39,361 bases of DNA from an uncultured Clostridia bacterium. GTDB taxonomy: Bacteria > Bacillota > Clostridia > TANB77 > CAG-508. The translations under genes and the position numbers were made by a program. The stretch is taken from NCBI GenBank assembly GCA_949280815.1, contig CASDJM010000013.1:1-39361 (forward strand). Direction: 5' to 3'. Below are positions 1 through 8,950 of this stretch, piece after piece (position 1 is the first letter of the stretch; every line of letters begins with the position of its first letter). Below the pieces are notes generated by a model. It was given only the letters and a program-made list of their open reading frames with translations, was not told the origin of the DNA and ran no database searches.

Positions 1-24
1 TAATGTGATACCTTTTTCTTCCAT
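1..24 (-). CDS. Start of an unidentified gene, cut by the window edge
   Basis: A minus-strand ATG at 24 opens the frame MEEKGITL, which runs off the window. A GAGGGAG ribosome-binding site (31-37) lies six bases upstream, and a plausible promoter lies at 96-124. The mreB terminator at 183-224 separates this gene from mreB. Only eight codons are visible, so no function can be given. Confidence 0.45.
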
Positions 25-95
25 TCAAAACTCCCTCTTTCCTTTGTTTTTCTGCACTTTATTTAGTTATGTTTCCTTGTTGTATCATAGTTTTA

Positions 96-124
96 TTTAT
101 ATCACATTAATTATTTTTTGTAAA
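96..124 (-). promoter_or_regulatory. Probable sigma-A promoter for the gene at the left edge
   Basis: On the minus strand TTTACA (119-124) and TATAAA (96-101) are 17 bases apart. It lies downstream of the mreB terminator and upstream of the ATG at 24. The DNA is very AT-rich, so a chance match is possible. Confidence 0.4.
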
Positions 125-182
125 CATCATTTTATATTACATTTTTATTACAACCTTACTCATATTTCCATATTTTTACAAA

Positions 183-224
183 TAAAAACCCCACAAATAG
201 TTTACTACTATCTGCAAGGTTTTC
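183..224 (-). terminator. Intrinsic terminator of mreB
   Basis: The minus-strand RNA downstream of the mreB stop folds into a continuous stem of about 17 pairs, several of them G-U. The outer AAAACC pairs with GGTTTT and the inner CAGATAGT pairs with ACTATTTG. A U-rich stretch follows. Confidence 0.65.
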
Positions 225-247
225 GTTCTTATTTCATTCAATTATTT

Positions 248-1258
248 CTATTTTCTTGCTTTTCCCTCCAATGAATCTAAATTATCTAAAGCCTTTCCTG
301 TTCCCAATGCCACACAAGATACAGTATCTTGTGCAATCATAACATTAATTCCTGTTTTTTCTTGTAAAAGTTTGTCTAATCCATCCACTAAACATCCTCC
401 ACCTGTCATATAGATTCCTTTATCACTAATATCTGCTGCTAGTTCTGGTGGTGTTCTTTCTAACACAGAATGTACACTATCTACTATCATCATAGCTGGT
501 TCTGTTAAAGCTTCTAACATTTCGCTTGAATATACAGTTATTGTCTTTGGAAGACCACTTACTAAATCTCTTCCTCTAATATCCATTTCTGTATCTTGTA
601 TTTTAGGAAACACACAACCAATGTTTACTTTCAAGTCTTCTGCTGTTCTTTCTCCAATCATAATGTTATGTTTTTTCTTAATATATTTTACAATAGCTTC
701 ATCAAATTTATCTCCTGCAATTTTAAGGGATGTACTTAGAACAGAACCTCCTAAAGATATAACAGCAATATCAGTTGTTCCCCCTCCAATATCAACTACC
801 ATATTTCCACATGGTTTAGATATGTCAATTCCTGCTCCAATAGCTGCTGCAATCGGTTCTTCAATTAAATATACTTTTCTAGCTCCTGCCTGTGAAGCAG
901 CATCAATAACTGCTTTCTTCTCTACTTCTGTTACCTGTGAAGGAATACAAATCATAATTCTTGGTGCAAAAATAAATTTTCCACAAACTTTATTTATGAA
1001 ATGTTTCAGCATTTTTTCTGTTACTGTATAATCAGATATAACTCCATCTCTTAATGGTCTAGTCGCCACAATATTTCCCGGTGTCCTTCCAAGCATTCTT
1101 CTTGCTTCTTGTCCTACTGCCAATACTTCTCCTGTATTATTATCTACTGCTACAACAGATGGCTCTCTTAATACGATTCCTTTTCCTTTTACATAAGCAA
1201 TTACTGTTGCTGTTCCCAAATCTATACCAATATCTTGTCCTAAACCAAATTTAAACAT
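248..1258 (-). CDS. mreB: Rod-shape-determining protein MreB/Mbl
   Basis: Bacterial actin homologue that forms membrane-associated filaments and guides lateral cell-wall synthesis. At 336 residues it has normal family length. The actin-fold phosphate-1 loop GIDLGTATV is near residue 11, the phosphate-2 motif DIGGGTTDIAVI near 157, and the adenosine motif MTGGG near the C-terminus. It starts at ATG 1258 behind a purine-rich site. It is divergent from tsaE; the two promoters sit between them. MreB and Mbl paralogues cannot be told apart from this sequence alone. The presence of a MreB-type protein suggests a rod-shaped cell. Confidence 0.95.
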   Translation of the reverse strand: MFKFGLGQDIGIDLGTATVIAYVKGKGIVLREPSVVAVDNNTGEVLAVGQEARRMLGRTPGNIVATRPLRDGVISDYTVTEKMLKHFINKVCGKFIFAPRIMICIPSQVTEVEKKAVIDAASQAGARKVYLIEEPIAAAIGAGIDISKPCGNMVVDIGGGTTDIAVISLGGSVLSTSLKIAGDKFDEAIVKYIKKKHNIMIGERTAEDLKVNIGCVFPKIQDTEMDIRGRDLVSGLPKTITVYSSEMLEALTEPAMMIVDSVHSVLERTPPELAADISDKGIYMTGGGCLVDGLDKLLQEKTGINVMIAQDTVSCVALGTGKALDNLDSLEGKARK

Positions 1259-1309
1259 TCCTATCTTCCCCTCTTGTTTATATTTCTTTTCTGTTACAAA
1301 ATCATTGCA

Positions 1310-1338
1310 ATTATATTACAATAGTCGTAATTTATCAA
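1310..1338 (-). promoter_or_regulatory. Sigma-A promoter of mreB
   Basis: TTGATA (1333-1338) and TATAAT (1310-1315) lie 17 bases apart on the minus strand, about 50 bases upstream of the mreB start. It is back to back with the tsaE promoter. Confidence 0.7.
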
Positions 1339-1347
1339 GGCTTTTCA

Positions 1348-1376
1348 TTGAATTTTTTGTTTTTTTATATTATAAT
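1348..1376 (+). promoter_or_regulatory. Sigma-A promoter of the tsaE-tsaB/rimI operon
   Basis: TTGAAT (1348-1353) and TATAAT (1371-1376) are separated by a 17-base T-rich spacer. The tsaE start codon follows about 75 bases downstream. Confidence 0.7.
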
Positions 1377-1450
1377 GGTTTGTGAATACATATTGAATAA
1401 AATTTTAGAAATAAACGTTAATCTAACTAAATCATTGTAAGGAGATAATT

Positions 1451-1918
1451 ATGAGTCATTTTCAATTCATTACCAAAAAAGAAACAGACACAAAAAACTT
1501 TGCCAAATCATTAGCTACTCATTTAAAAAAGAGTGATATCCTTGTTTTAACTGGTGAGCTAGGTTCTGGTAAAACAAAATTTGTAGAAGGTATTTTAAGC
1601 TATTTTGGCTTAGAAAATGAAATATCTAGTCCAACCTTTACCATTGTCAACGAATATCAAAAAGGCGACGTCAAAATCTATCATTTTGATGTCTATCGTT
1701 TAGAAGATTCATCTGAATTTTATGAAATTGGTGGAGAAGAATACTTCGAAAATGGTATTTGTTTAATCGAATGGGGCGAATTAATTGAAGATGCCTTGCC
1801 AAAAGAATATCTCCATATTACTTTCGCAAAAGACGATAACAATGAAAATCTTAGAATCATAAACATAGATACTAATCTAAAAAAATGGGAGGATTATTTT
1901 GAAAATATTAAGTATTGA
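1451..1918 (+). CDS. tsaE: TsaE, ATPase of tRNA threonylcarbamoyladenosine synthesis
   Basis: TsaE is the P-loop ATPase that works with TsaB and TsaD to place the t6A modification at position 37 of ANN-decoding tRNAs. The 155 residues are normal for the family. The Walker A motif GELGSGKT is at 35-42, the conserved SSPTFTIVNEY at about 59-69, HFDVYRL at 78-84 and the IEWGE motif at 106-110. The ATG at 1451 follows AAGGAG at the usual distance. Its 3' end overlaps tsaB-rimI by 20 bases, so the two are probably translated together. Confidence 0.95.
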   Translation: MSHFQFITKKETDTKNFAKSLATHLKKSDILVLTGELGSGKTKFVEGILSYFGLENEISSPTFTIVNEYQKGDVKIYHFDVYRLEDSSEFYEIGGEEYFENGICLIEWGELIEDALPKEYLHITFAKDDNNENLRIINIDTNLKKWEDYFENIKY

Positions 1919-3044
1919 TACAGCAAGTAACATATGTGGTGTCTCTATTTTAGAAGACACAAACCTAATTTGTAAATTAGATCAAGACACAGGAAGAACC
2001 CATTCTGAAAATTTAATGCCTATGTTACGACAAGCTTTGAAACAAGCTAATTTAACCTTAAAAGAAATCGACTTATTAGTTTGTGACAAAGGTCCTGGTT
2101 CTTTCACAGGAATTAGAATTGGAATAGCAACGGTAAAAGCCTTTCATGATAGTTTGGCCATTCCTTGTGTTAGCGTTAACTCTTTGGAATCTCTTGCCTA
2201 TTCTATAAAAAAAGAAGGTTTTATTGCAAGTATCATAGATTGTAAAAATGATAATTGCTACTTTGCCTTGTATGAATGTAAAGATACCAAATACAAAGAA
2301 ATGATACCCCCAACCGCTGATACCATTACAAATGCTTTAAATGCATGTGAAGAAAATCTCTCTAATACTTCTACTATCACTTTTGTTGGTGAGGGTTGTG
2401 AAATTTACAAACATTTAATTCTTCCTAAATTTAAAAATGCTATTTTGACAGACTCTGAAAATAATCTGTTAAACTCTTATTGTGTAGGATTAGCTGGTTT
2501 GAATCAGTTTCAACAAAATAAATCAGATGACATACTACCTTTGTATTTAAAAAAGCCACAAGCACAACGTCAATTAGAAGAAAAAACAAAAAACATCGAA
2601 ATCACACCTATGACATTAGAAGATTTAAATCAAATTGCCGATATTCTAACATCTGACTTTGATACCTTTTGGAATGATAACATTTTAAAAGACGAATTAA
2701 ACGCTGAAAATTCAAAATACTGGATTGCCAAAATGGAGCAAGAAATTATTGGTTTTGCTGGTATGAAAATTATGGTAGATGAAGCTGACATTATGAACAT
2801 TGTAATAAAAAAGAGCCATCGAAATCAAGGAATTGGTTCCCTATTACTAAAACAATTAATCACTACTTCAAAACAACTAAATTTGACTTCTATTAATTTA
2901 GAAGTAATGGAAGAAAACTATCCAGCCATTCATTTGTACAAAAACTTTGGATTTAAACAAATTGGGATACGAAAAAATTATTATCAAGATAAAAATGGTT
3001 TGATAATGACAAAAAAAGAGGGACTTGGAGACACTCCTTGCTAG
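1899..3044 (+). CDS. tsaB: Fused TsaB-RimI protein (t6A partner plus N-acetyltransferase)
   Basis: Residues 1 to about 225 are TsaB, the inactive TsaD-like scaffold of t6A synthesis, with SIDTAS at 5-10 and GPGSFTGIRIG at 65-75. Residues about 233-373 are a GNAT acetyltransferase of the RimI type, which acetylates the N-terminus of ribosomal protein S18 in well-studied bacteria. The acetyl-CoA loop reads HRNQGIG at 307-313, followed by LEVMEENYPAIHLYKNFGF. In many Firmicutes tsaB and rimI are adjacent separate genes; here they form one 381-residue chain. The start is a TTG at 1899, chosen because GGGAGG (1887-1892) lies six bases upstream and the frame begins with the canonical MKILSIDTA. Its last codons overlap the obg terminator on the other strand. 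Confidence 0.93.
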   Translation: MKILSIDTASNICGVSILEDTNLICKLDQDTGRTHSENLMPMLRQALKQANLTLKEIDLLVCDKGPGSFTGIRIGIATVKAFHDSLAIPCVSVNSLESLAYSIKKEGFIASIIDCKNDNCYFALYECKDTKYKEMIPPTADTITNALNACEENLSNTSTITFVGEGCEIYKHLILPKFKNAILTDSENNLLNSYCVGLAGLNQFQQNKSDDILPLYLKKPQAQRQLEEKTKNIEITPMTLEDLNQIADILTSDFDTFWNDNILKDELNAENSKYWIAKMEQEIIGFAGMKIMVDEADIMNIVIKKSHRNQGIGSLLLKQLITTSKQLNLTSINLEVMEENYPAIHLYKNFGFKQIGIRKNYYQDKNGLIMTKKEGLGDTPC

Positions 3045-3066
3045 TAGGAAGTGTCATCTACGTCCC
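3011..3066 (-). terminator. Intrinsic terminator of obg, overlapping the end of tsaB-rimI
   Basis: Read on the minus strand after the obg stop, GGGAC pairs with GTCCC (3062-3066 with 3020-3024), and an inner GACACT/AGTGTC stem extends the hairpin. Seven T residues follow the stem (plus-strand A run 3011-3017). The hairpin DNA encodes the last residues of TsaB-RimI on the plus strand. Confidence 0.7.
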
Positions 3067-3067
3067 A

Positions 3068-4343
<1,276 letters not shown>

Positions 4344-4387
4344 ATTCTTTCTCCCTTTTGAAACAAATCAAATCTGTCCCCATTGTC

Positions 4388-5401
4388 TCATTTTTCAAAA
4401 TAATCTAACTTCATTGCTTGTTTTACTTTTTTCATCGTTTCTTTTGCTACTTCCTGTGCTCTTTTTGTTCCTTCTATCAGAATTTTATCTACCTCTTCTG
4501 GATGTGTTTCATAATAAGCTCTTTTCTCACGAATTGGTCTTAATTCTTCTATGATATTTTTAGCTAATTGTTTTTTACAAGCTACACATCCACGTTTTCC
4601 AGCTTTACATTCTTCACATACTGCTTTTATTTCTTCCTTACTACTAAATAAATTATGATAATAAGCTACCATACATATATCAGGATTTCCTAAATCATCT
4701 TTTTTTATACGATTTGGGTCTGTTACAGCACACATTACTTTTTTAGTGATTTCTTCTTCACTATCAGATAGATAAATAGCATTTCCTAAAGATTTTCCCA
4801 TTTTTTCGTTTCCATCTAATCCTTTGATTCTTTTTCCACTCGATAATACTGCTTCTGGTTCTACTAGTACCTCACCATAAATACTATTAAATTTTCTTAC
4901 AATCTCTCTACATTGCTCAATTAATGGTAATTGGTCTTCTCCAACTGGTATACATTTTCCTTCAAATGCTGTTATATCAGCTGCTTGACTTACTGGATAT
5001 CCTAAAAATCCGTAAGTTACGCTTTCTCCAAAAATTTCTCTTTTTTGTGCTATTTCTGTTTTTACAGTTGGATTTCTTTCTAACCTAGCTATTGTCACTA
5101 AATTAGAATAGAAAACGGTTAATTCAGCTACTTCTGGTATCATAGATTGAATATATATCGTAGTTTTATTAGGATTTATACCAACTGATAAATAGTCTAA
5201 AGCTACTTCTCTTACATTTTTTCTTACTTTTTCTGGATTGTTAAAATTATCAGTCAATGCTTGCACATCAGCAATTAATATATATGGGTCATACTCTCCA
5301 CTTTCTTGCAATTCTACTCTCTTTTTTAAGGAGCCAAAATAATGTCCGATATGTAGTTTTCCTGTAGGTCTATCTCCTGTTAGAATTCTTTTTTTTTCCA
5401 T
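4388..5401 (-). CDS. trpS: Tryptophanyl-tRNA synthetase with an iron-sulfur-type cysteine motif
   Basis: Charges tRNA-Trp with tryptophan. The 337 residues show class I synthetase motifs: HIGH at 17-20 and KMGKS (the KMSKS loop) at 200-204. Cysteines at 243, 262, 265, 272 and 275 form C-x21-C-x6-C-x2-C, plus one extra cysteine. This is close to the C-x22-C-x6-C-x2-C motif known from the [4Fe-4S] TrpRS of Thermotoga maritima, near the anticodon-binding end. The start is ATG 5401, behind an AAGGAGAG site. It has its own promoter (5443-5471) and is probably cotranscribed with obg. Confidence 0.95.
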   Translation of the reverse strand: MEKKRILTGDRPTGKLHIGHYFGSLKKRVELQESGEYDPYILIADVQALTDNFNNPEKVRKNVREVALDYLSVGINPNKTTIYIQSMIPEVAELTVFYSNLVTIARLERNPTVKTEIAQKREIFGESVTYGFLGYPVSQAADITAFEGKCIPVGEDQLPLIEQCREIVRKFNSIYGEVLVEPEAVLSSGKRIKGLDGNEKMGKSLGNAIYLSDSEEEITKKVMCAVTDPNRIKKDDLGNPDICMVAYYHNLFSSKEEIKAVCEECKAGKRGCVACKKQLAKNIIEELRPIREKRAYYETHPEEVDKILIEGTKRAQEVAKETMKKVKQAMKLDYFEK

Positions 5402-5442
5402 GCTTGCTCTCTCCTTTGTTTAGAAGTTTTTCTATGTTTCCT

Positions 5443-5471
5443 ATTTTACCATATTTTTTTCATTTTGTATA
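5443..5471 (-). promoter_or_regulatory. Promoter of trpS, extended -10 type
   Basis: The minus strand has TGG followed by TAAAAT (5443-5448), an extended -10, and a weak TATACA -35 (5466-5471) 17 bases away. It lies just beyond the terminator of the coiled-coil gene. Confidence 0.5.
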
Positions 5472-5501
5472 TAAAAAGTTGATATATAAAAATATATCAA
5501 C
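5471..5501 (-). terminator. Intrinsic terminator of the coiled-coil gene
   Basis: A perfect 10-base inverted repeat (GTTGATATAT at 5478-5487 and ATATATCAAC at 5492-5501) with a four-base loop is followed on the minus strand by TTTTTAT. The stem includes the stop codon of the gene it ends. Confidence 0.7.
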
Positions 5502-5904
5502 TACTCTTCAACAATTTTTCTTCCATGAAAGCTTGTGTTAATTCAATTTTATGCAATCTCGTATTATATGATTCGTGCTCTGCTCTATTTATTTCTAATT
5601 CTTTTAATATTTCAGTTTGTATTTTTATTGAGCCAGTTATTAATTCTTTTAATTCATTATCTCTTTTCTCTAGAAATATTACTACATTGCTTAGTTCTTC
5701 TCCTATTTCTTTACTTTGTTGAGTAAATCTTTCATCCATCTCCGCTCGTAATTCTGTCTTCACCTCTTGCATTTCTTCACGTAATTCCGTCTTCATCTCT
5801 TGCATTTCTTCACGTAATTCCGTCTTCATCTCTTGCATTTCATTTCGTACTTCTTCCTTGATACCTTTAATTTCTTCAAGGATTGTCTCTAATATTTTTT
5901 CCAT
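5497..5904 (-). CDS. Small coiled-coil protein of unknown function
   Basis: This 135-residue protein is almost wholly charged coiled coil, with no signal peptide and no membrane segment. Three near-identical 11-residue units of the form EMQEMKTELRE occupy about residues 20-52. The ATG at 5904 is preferred over one 36 bases upstream because GGAGGTGA (5909-5916) precedes it, and because the upstream ATG would fall inside the promoter spacer. The gene is monocistronic, with a near-perfect promoter and its own terminator, so it is probably well expressed. I do not recognise a family; short phage-like or scaffold coiled-coil proteins look similar. Confidence 0.75.
   Translation of the reverse strand: MEKILETILEEIKGIKEEVRNEMQEMKTELREEMQEMKTELREEMQEVKTELRAEMDERFTQQSKEIGEELSNVVIFLEKRDNELKELITGSIKIQTEILKELEINRAEHESYNTRLHKIELTQAFMEEKLLKSS
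5748..5846 (-). repeat. Three tandem 33-bp repeats inside the coiled-coil gene
   Basis: Units at 5748-5780, 5781-5813 and 5814-5846 differ at only a few bases, mainly silent changes and one M-to-V change. Unit length is a multiple of three, so copy-number change would keep the frame and alter only coil length. Confidence 0.85.
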
Positions 5905-5925
5905 CCTCTCACCTCCATTAAAGAA

Positions 5926-5955
5926 ATTATACATCAACAAAAACAGGTTGTCAAC
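5926..5955 (-). promoter_or_regulatory. Consensus sigma-A promoter of the coiled-coil gene
   Basis: Perfect TTGACA (5950-5955) and TATAAT (5926-5931) with an 18-base spacer on the minus strand. The predicted start point gives a leader of about 15 bases to the ATG at 5904. The -35 lies in a small palindrome, AGGTTG-t-CAACCT. Confidence 0.8.
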
Positions 5956-5977
5956 CTTATAAGTAAAATTTTATTTA

Positions 5978-6913
5978 TTATTCAATATTTATTTTTTTAT
6001 CAATAATATATTCTGGTCTATGCCTTGTCTCATCATAAATTCTTGCTATATACTCAGAAATAATCCAGATAGACACTAATTGTACACCGCTAAACAACGT
6101 AATAGCAACCATTATAGATGTCCAACCAGGTGTTAAATGATTTAAATGAAAAGCATAAGAAAGCAAAGAATAAATCAAGATTGCAATTGATAGAATAATC
6201 GTAATACACCCCAATCCTCCTACTATCTTCAATGGTTTCGTAGAAAAACTGATAATACCATCTGAGGCTAATTTCCACATTTTTTGAAAAGGATATTTTG
6301 TTTTGCCTGCTTTTCTTTCTTGTCTTTCATAAGAATATGCTTTTTGTCGAAAACCAACCCAGCTAAACAAACCTCTTAAAAATTTATTATGTTCTGGCAT
6401 GCTATTTATAACATCAATTACTTTTTTATCAACTAATCTAAAATCCCCTGTATCTTTTGGGATTTCTACATCTGACAATGCATTTAAAGTATTGTAAAAC
6501 ATTTTAGCTGTTAATAATTTAAAAGCTGACTCGCCTTTTCTTGACTTTCGTTGTGCATAGATTACTTCATTGCCTTCTTCCCACAAAGCTATCATTTCTG
6601 GTATTAGCTCAGGAGGATCTTGAAGATCTGCATCCATAATAATCACAGCATCTCCTGTTACGTATTGAATCCCCGCTGTTACTGCTACTTGATGCCCAAA
6701 ATTTCTAGAAAAAGATAGAATTTTTACTTTTTCATTTTCTTTAGCTATTTCTTGTAATAACTCTAACGTTTTATCTTTTGAACCATCATCGATGAATATT
6801 ATCTCATACTCATATTGTTTTAGTTCCTCTAAAACTTTTTCAATTCTCAAATAAGAGGTCTTTACGACCTCCTCTTCATTATACATAGGAATGACTACTG
6901 ATATTTTTTTCAT
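5978..6913 (-). CDS. GtrB/DPM1-like polyprenyl-phosphate glycosyltransferase (GT2)
   Basis: A 311-residue GT2 enzyme that probably transfers a sugar from a nucleotide donor to undecaprenyl phosphate at the inner membrane face. The GT-A fold has VVIPMYNEEE at 6-15, IDDGSKD at 41-47 and the metal-binding DADLQDPPEL at 94-103. Two transmembrane helices lie at about 232-255 and 268-292, the usual GtrB/CsbB arrangement. It lies between prs and the coiled-coil gene, about 25 bases after the prs stop, so it may share the prs transcript. Its product could serve GT-C enzymes coded elsewhere in the window. The sugar cannot be predicted. Confidence 0.88.
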   Translation of the reverse strand: MKKISVVIPMYNEEEVVKTSYLRIEKVLEELKQYEYEIIFIDDGSKDKTLELLQEIAKENEKVKILSFSRNFGHQVAVTAGIQYVTGDAVIIMDADLQDPPELIPEMIALWEEGNEVIYAQRKSRKGESAFKLLTAKMFYNTLNALSDVEIPKDTGDFRLVDKKVIDVINSMPEHNKFLRGLFSWVGFRQKAYSYERQERKAGKTKYPFQKMWKLASDGIISFSTKPLKIVGGLGCITIILSIAILIYSLLSYAFHLNHLTPGWTSIMVAITLFSGVQLVSIWIISEYIARIYDETRHRPEYIIDKKINIE

Positions 6914-6936
6914 ACTAACACTCCCTTATTTCATTT

Positions 6937-7887
6937 TTATGCCTTATAATATAATTCTCCTAATGGTCTCTCTTCATTGATTCTTCTAATTGCCTCTGCA
7001 AATAATGGTGCTATTGATAAAACAGTTATATTATCAATTCTTTTTTCTTCTGGTACTGGAACTGTATTGGTTACTACCATTTCTTCAATTCCTGAATTTT
7101 TAATTCTTTCAATTGCTGGTCCTGACAAAACGCCATGTGTCCCACCTGCATAAATAGCTTTTGCTCCAAATTTTTGCAATACTTTTACAGTTTCCATCAT
7201 AGACCCAGCTGTTGCTATTTCATCATCAAATATAATAGCATTTTTATCTTTAACATCTCCAATAATCGTTCCAGCAATCGCTCTATCATCATTAGCATCT
7301 CTTCTTTTATCCACTAAAGCAATCGGACAATTGAAAAATTCAGAATACTTATATGCTTTCTTTGAACTTCCTGCATCAGTCGCAACAATTACCATATCTT
7401 CTAAATTTTTTTCTTTAAAATAATCTTCTAATAAATATTCTGCTGTTAGTCTATCACAATTCACATTAAAATATGCTTGTATAGCTGGATTATGCAAATC
7501 ACAAGTAATTACTCTTGTAGCACCAGCTGCTTCTAACATCTCTGCCATTAATTTAGCTGTTACTGGTACACGAGGCTGATCTTTTTTGTCAGACCTAGAA
7601 TATGGAAAATAAGGTAATACCACATTAATATTTTTAGCAGATGCTCTCTTAATGGCATCAATGGTTATTAATAATTCCATAATTCTTTCGTTTACTGGTG
7701 GTTTTGTTGTTTGCACAATGTACACATCCTTTTGTCTTACTGTTTCTAAAATTTGTACAAAATTATTATCATTAGAAAACTTTTGATGGTTAATCTTTCC
7801 CATCTCTAATCCTAAGCAATCACATATCTCTTGCGTAAATTCTTCGGCAGTTGGACAAGCAAATATTTTAATATTATTCATTTTCAT
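6937..7887 (-). CDS. prs: Ribose-phosphate diphosphokinase (PRPP synthetase)
   Basis: Makes phosphoribosyl pyrophosphate from ribose 5-phosphate and ATP for nucleotide, histidine and tryptophan synthesis. The 316 residues have normal length. Visible motifs are FSND at 37-40, PYFPYSRSDKK at 92-102 (the catalytic flexible-loop region), DLH at 130-132, DKRR at 193-196 and the PRPP-binding loop FDDEIATAGSM at 220-230. The loop differs from the classical ARQDRK version, placing it in a variant Prs group I associate with clostridia. ATG 7887 is preferred to the ATG two codons later because AAGGGA is better spaced. Confidence 0.92.
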   Translation of the reverse strand: MKMNNIKIFACPTAEEFTQEICDCLGLEMGKINHQKFSNDNNFVQILETVRQKDVYIVQTTKPPVNERIMELLITIDAIKRASAKNINVVLPYFPYSRSDKKDQPRVPVTAKLMAEMLEAAGATRVITCDLHNPAIQAYFNVNCDRLTAEYLLEDYFKEKNLEDMVIVATDAGSSKKAYKYSEFFNCPIALVDKRRDANDDRAIAGTIIGDVKDKNAIIFDDEIATAGSMMETVKVLQKFGAKAIYAGGTHGVLSGPAIERIKNSGIEEMVVTNTVPVPEEKRIDNITVLSIAPLFAEAIRRINEERPLGELYYKA

Positions 7888-7915
7888 CGATTCCCTTCTA
7901 ACAAAATTCTACATC

Positions 7916-7943
7916 ATTATACCACAAAATATAAAAAAGTGAA
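7916..7943 (-). promoter_or_regulatory. Promoter of prs, extended -10 type
   Basis: TGGTATAAT (7916-7924) is an extended -10 with a partial -35, TTCACT (7938-7943), 16 bases upstream. A small AT-rich palindrome (AAAAAAGT-ga-ACTTTTTT) overlaps the -35. Confidence 0.55.
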
Positions 7944-8001
7944 CTTTTTTTACATTATTTTTTTAATTTCTTTAAATTGTTGGTTACTTTTCACAGTTTA
8001 T

Positions 8002-8204
8002 ATAAATTATAAATAAAAAGTGAAATAAAAATAGAAAAATTTAGCGAATGTAGAATAATCAAGCTAGAAATTCTTGATAAATTTTTTGGAAAGTGTCATC
8101 TATTGAATGGAAGGGTGCCAAAAAATTTATTTAGAATTTATGTGTAGATTAGTTGTTCCGAGCTCAATTTTTCTATTTTTATTTCACTTTTTAATCATAA
8201 ATTA
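8002..8204 (-). repeat. MITE-like element with 27-bp perfect inverted repeats and flanking 8-bp direct repeats
   Basis: This fills most of the 340-base gap between prs and the next gene upstream. Arms 8015-8041 and 8166-8192 are perfect reverse complements over 27 bases, with agc/gct (8043-8045/8162-8164) continuing the pairing inside. An internal perfect 13-base inverted repeat pairs 8077-8089 with 8118-8130, and atcaag/cttgat (8058-8063/8073-8078) forms an alternative hairpin. The 8-base direct repeat ATAAATTA flanks the structure at 8002-8009 and 8197-8204, like a target-site duplication. There is no ORF, so any movement would need a transposase elsewhere. A structured RNA or bidirectional terminator is the alternative. 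Confidence 0.55.
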
Positions 8205-8227
8205 ATTTTATATACAAAATTTATTAT

Positions 8228-8944
8228 TTATCTTTGAACATTCAATAATATATCTTCCAAAATTTCTTGTTTTGACAATTCTCCTTTTTCATTCGTTGTC
8301 ACTTGTAAAATAGCAACATCACCTTCTTGATAAACCTCCACTGCTTGATAAGGATCCATCTTCTCGAAAGGATATTCTATAATTTCTCCTGAAAAATCAT
8401 CTCTTGTATATGAAGTACCAGAAACATCAACAATATATAATCGATTTGATTGAATTGCTTCCCTTAACTTCTTAGCCTCTTCCTTATCATTTTCCTCTGT
8501 TATATATAAGTACCCTTCTTCATTAATAGAAAAACCACTTATTTCAGTATCTTTTAATAGAGCCAAAAAGGAATCTCTCGATTGTTTGGCAATCCAGATT
8601 CCTTTTTGATTTGGTTTATCTTTTAGTAAGTCTTGTATTTCGTTTTCTAAAGGTTGAGCATTTTTCAAAATTCCTGCTAAAACTGTTTGAAATTGGATAC
8701 TAGACTTAATTTGTAAAATTTGTCTCCCATCATATTCTTCTTCAATTTGATACATATCTGTATCTGCTGTAGCATTCATTTCGTCTTTTATCTCATTAAT
8801 TACTTCTTGATTATAGATATCTACTTCATTTGATGTTTGCTTCTTCTCATCCTGAGCATTTTGAAAATCTAGCTTAACAAATACCAATCCTATTACTATC
8901 ATAACAATTGCTACTATGATAAGAATTATATTTCTTTTTTTCAT
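8228..8944 (-). CDS. Membrane-anchored extracytoplasmic protein of unknown function
   Basis: 238 residues: a positively charged start, one hydrophobic segment at about 5-24, then a soluble, acidic, mostly helical domain predicted outside the membrane. There are no cysteines or catalytic motifs, and I recognise no family. The N-terminal segment has no lipobox and no clear cleavage site, so it is more likely an anchor than a removed signal. It starts six bases after the stop of the M14 peptidase gene, so the two form an operon and it may help the peptidase to act, fold or be localised. That link is inferred only from position. Confidence 0.75.
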   Translation of the reverse strand: MKKRNIILIIVAIVMIVIGLVFVKLDFQNAQDEKKQTSNEVDIYNQEVINEIKDEMNATADTDMYQIEEEYDGRQILQIKSSIQFQTVLAGILKNAQPLENEIQDLLKDKPNQKGIWIAKQSRDSFLALLKDTEISGFSINEEGYLYITEENDKEEAKKLREAIQSNRLYIVDVSGTSYTRDDFSGEIIEYPFEKMDPYQAVEVYQEGDVAILQVTTNEKGELSKQEILEDILLNVQR

Positions 8945-8950
8945 TCTCTT

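Noticed and set aside
5..274. Plus-strand ORF of 89 codons at the left edge
   Set aside because: Composition is AT-rich noise (F, Y, I, L), it has no ribosome-binding site, and it overlaps the mreB terminator and the promoter of a minus-strand gene.
1899..1918. Overlap of tsaE and tsaB-rimI as another frameshifted gene
   Set aside because: Both proteins are complete, and the second has its own ribosome-binding site and TTG start; there is no in-frame CGG.
5748..5846. Short CRISPR-like array
   Set aside because: The repeats are contiguous without spacers, in frame, and encode an 11-residue coiled-coil unit.
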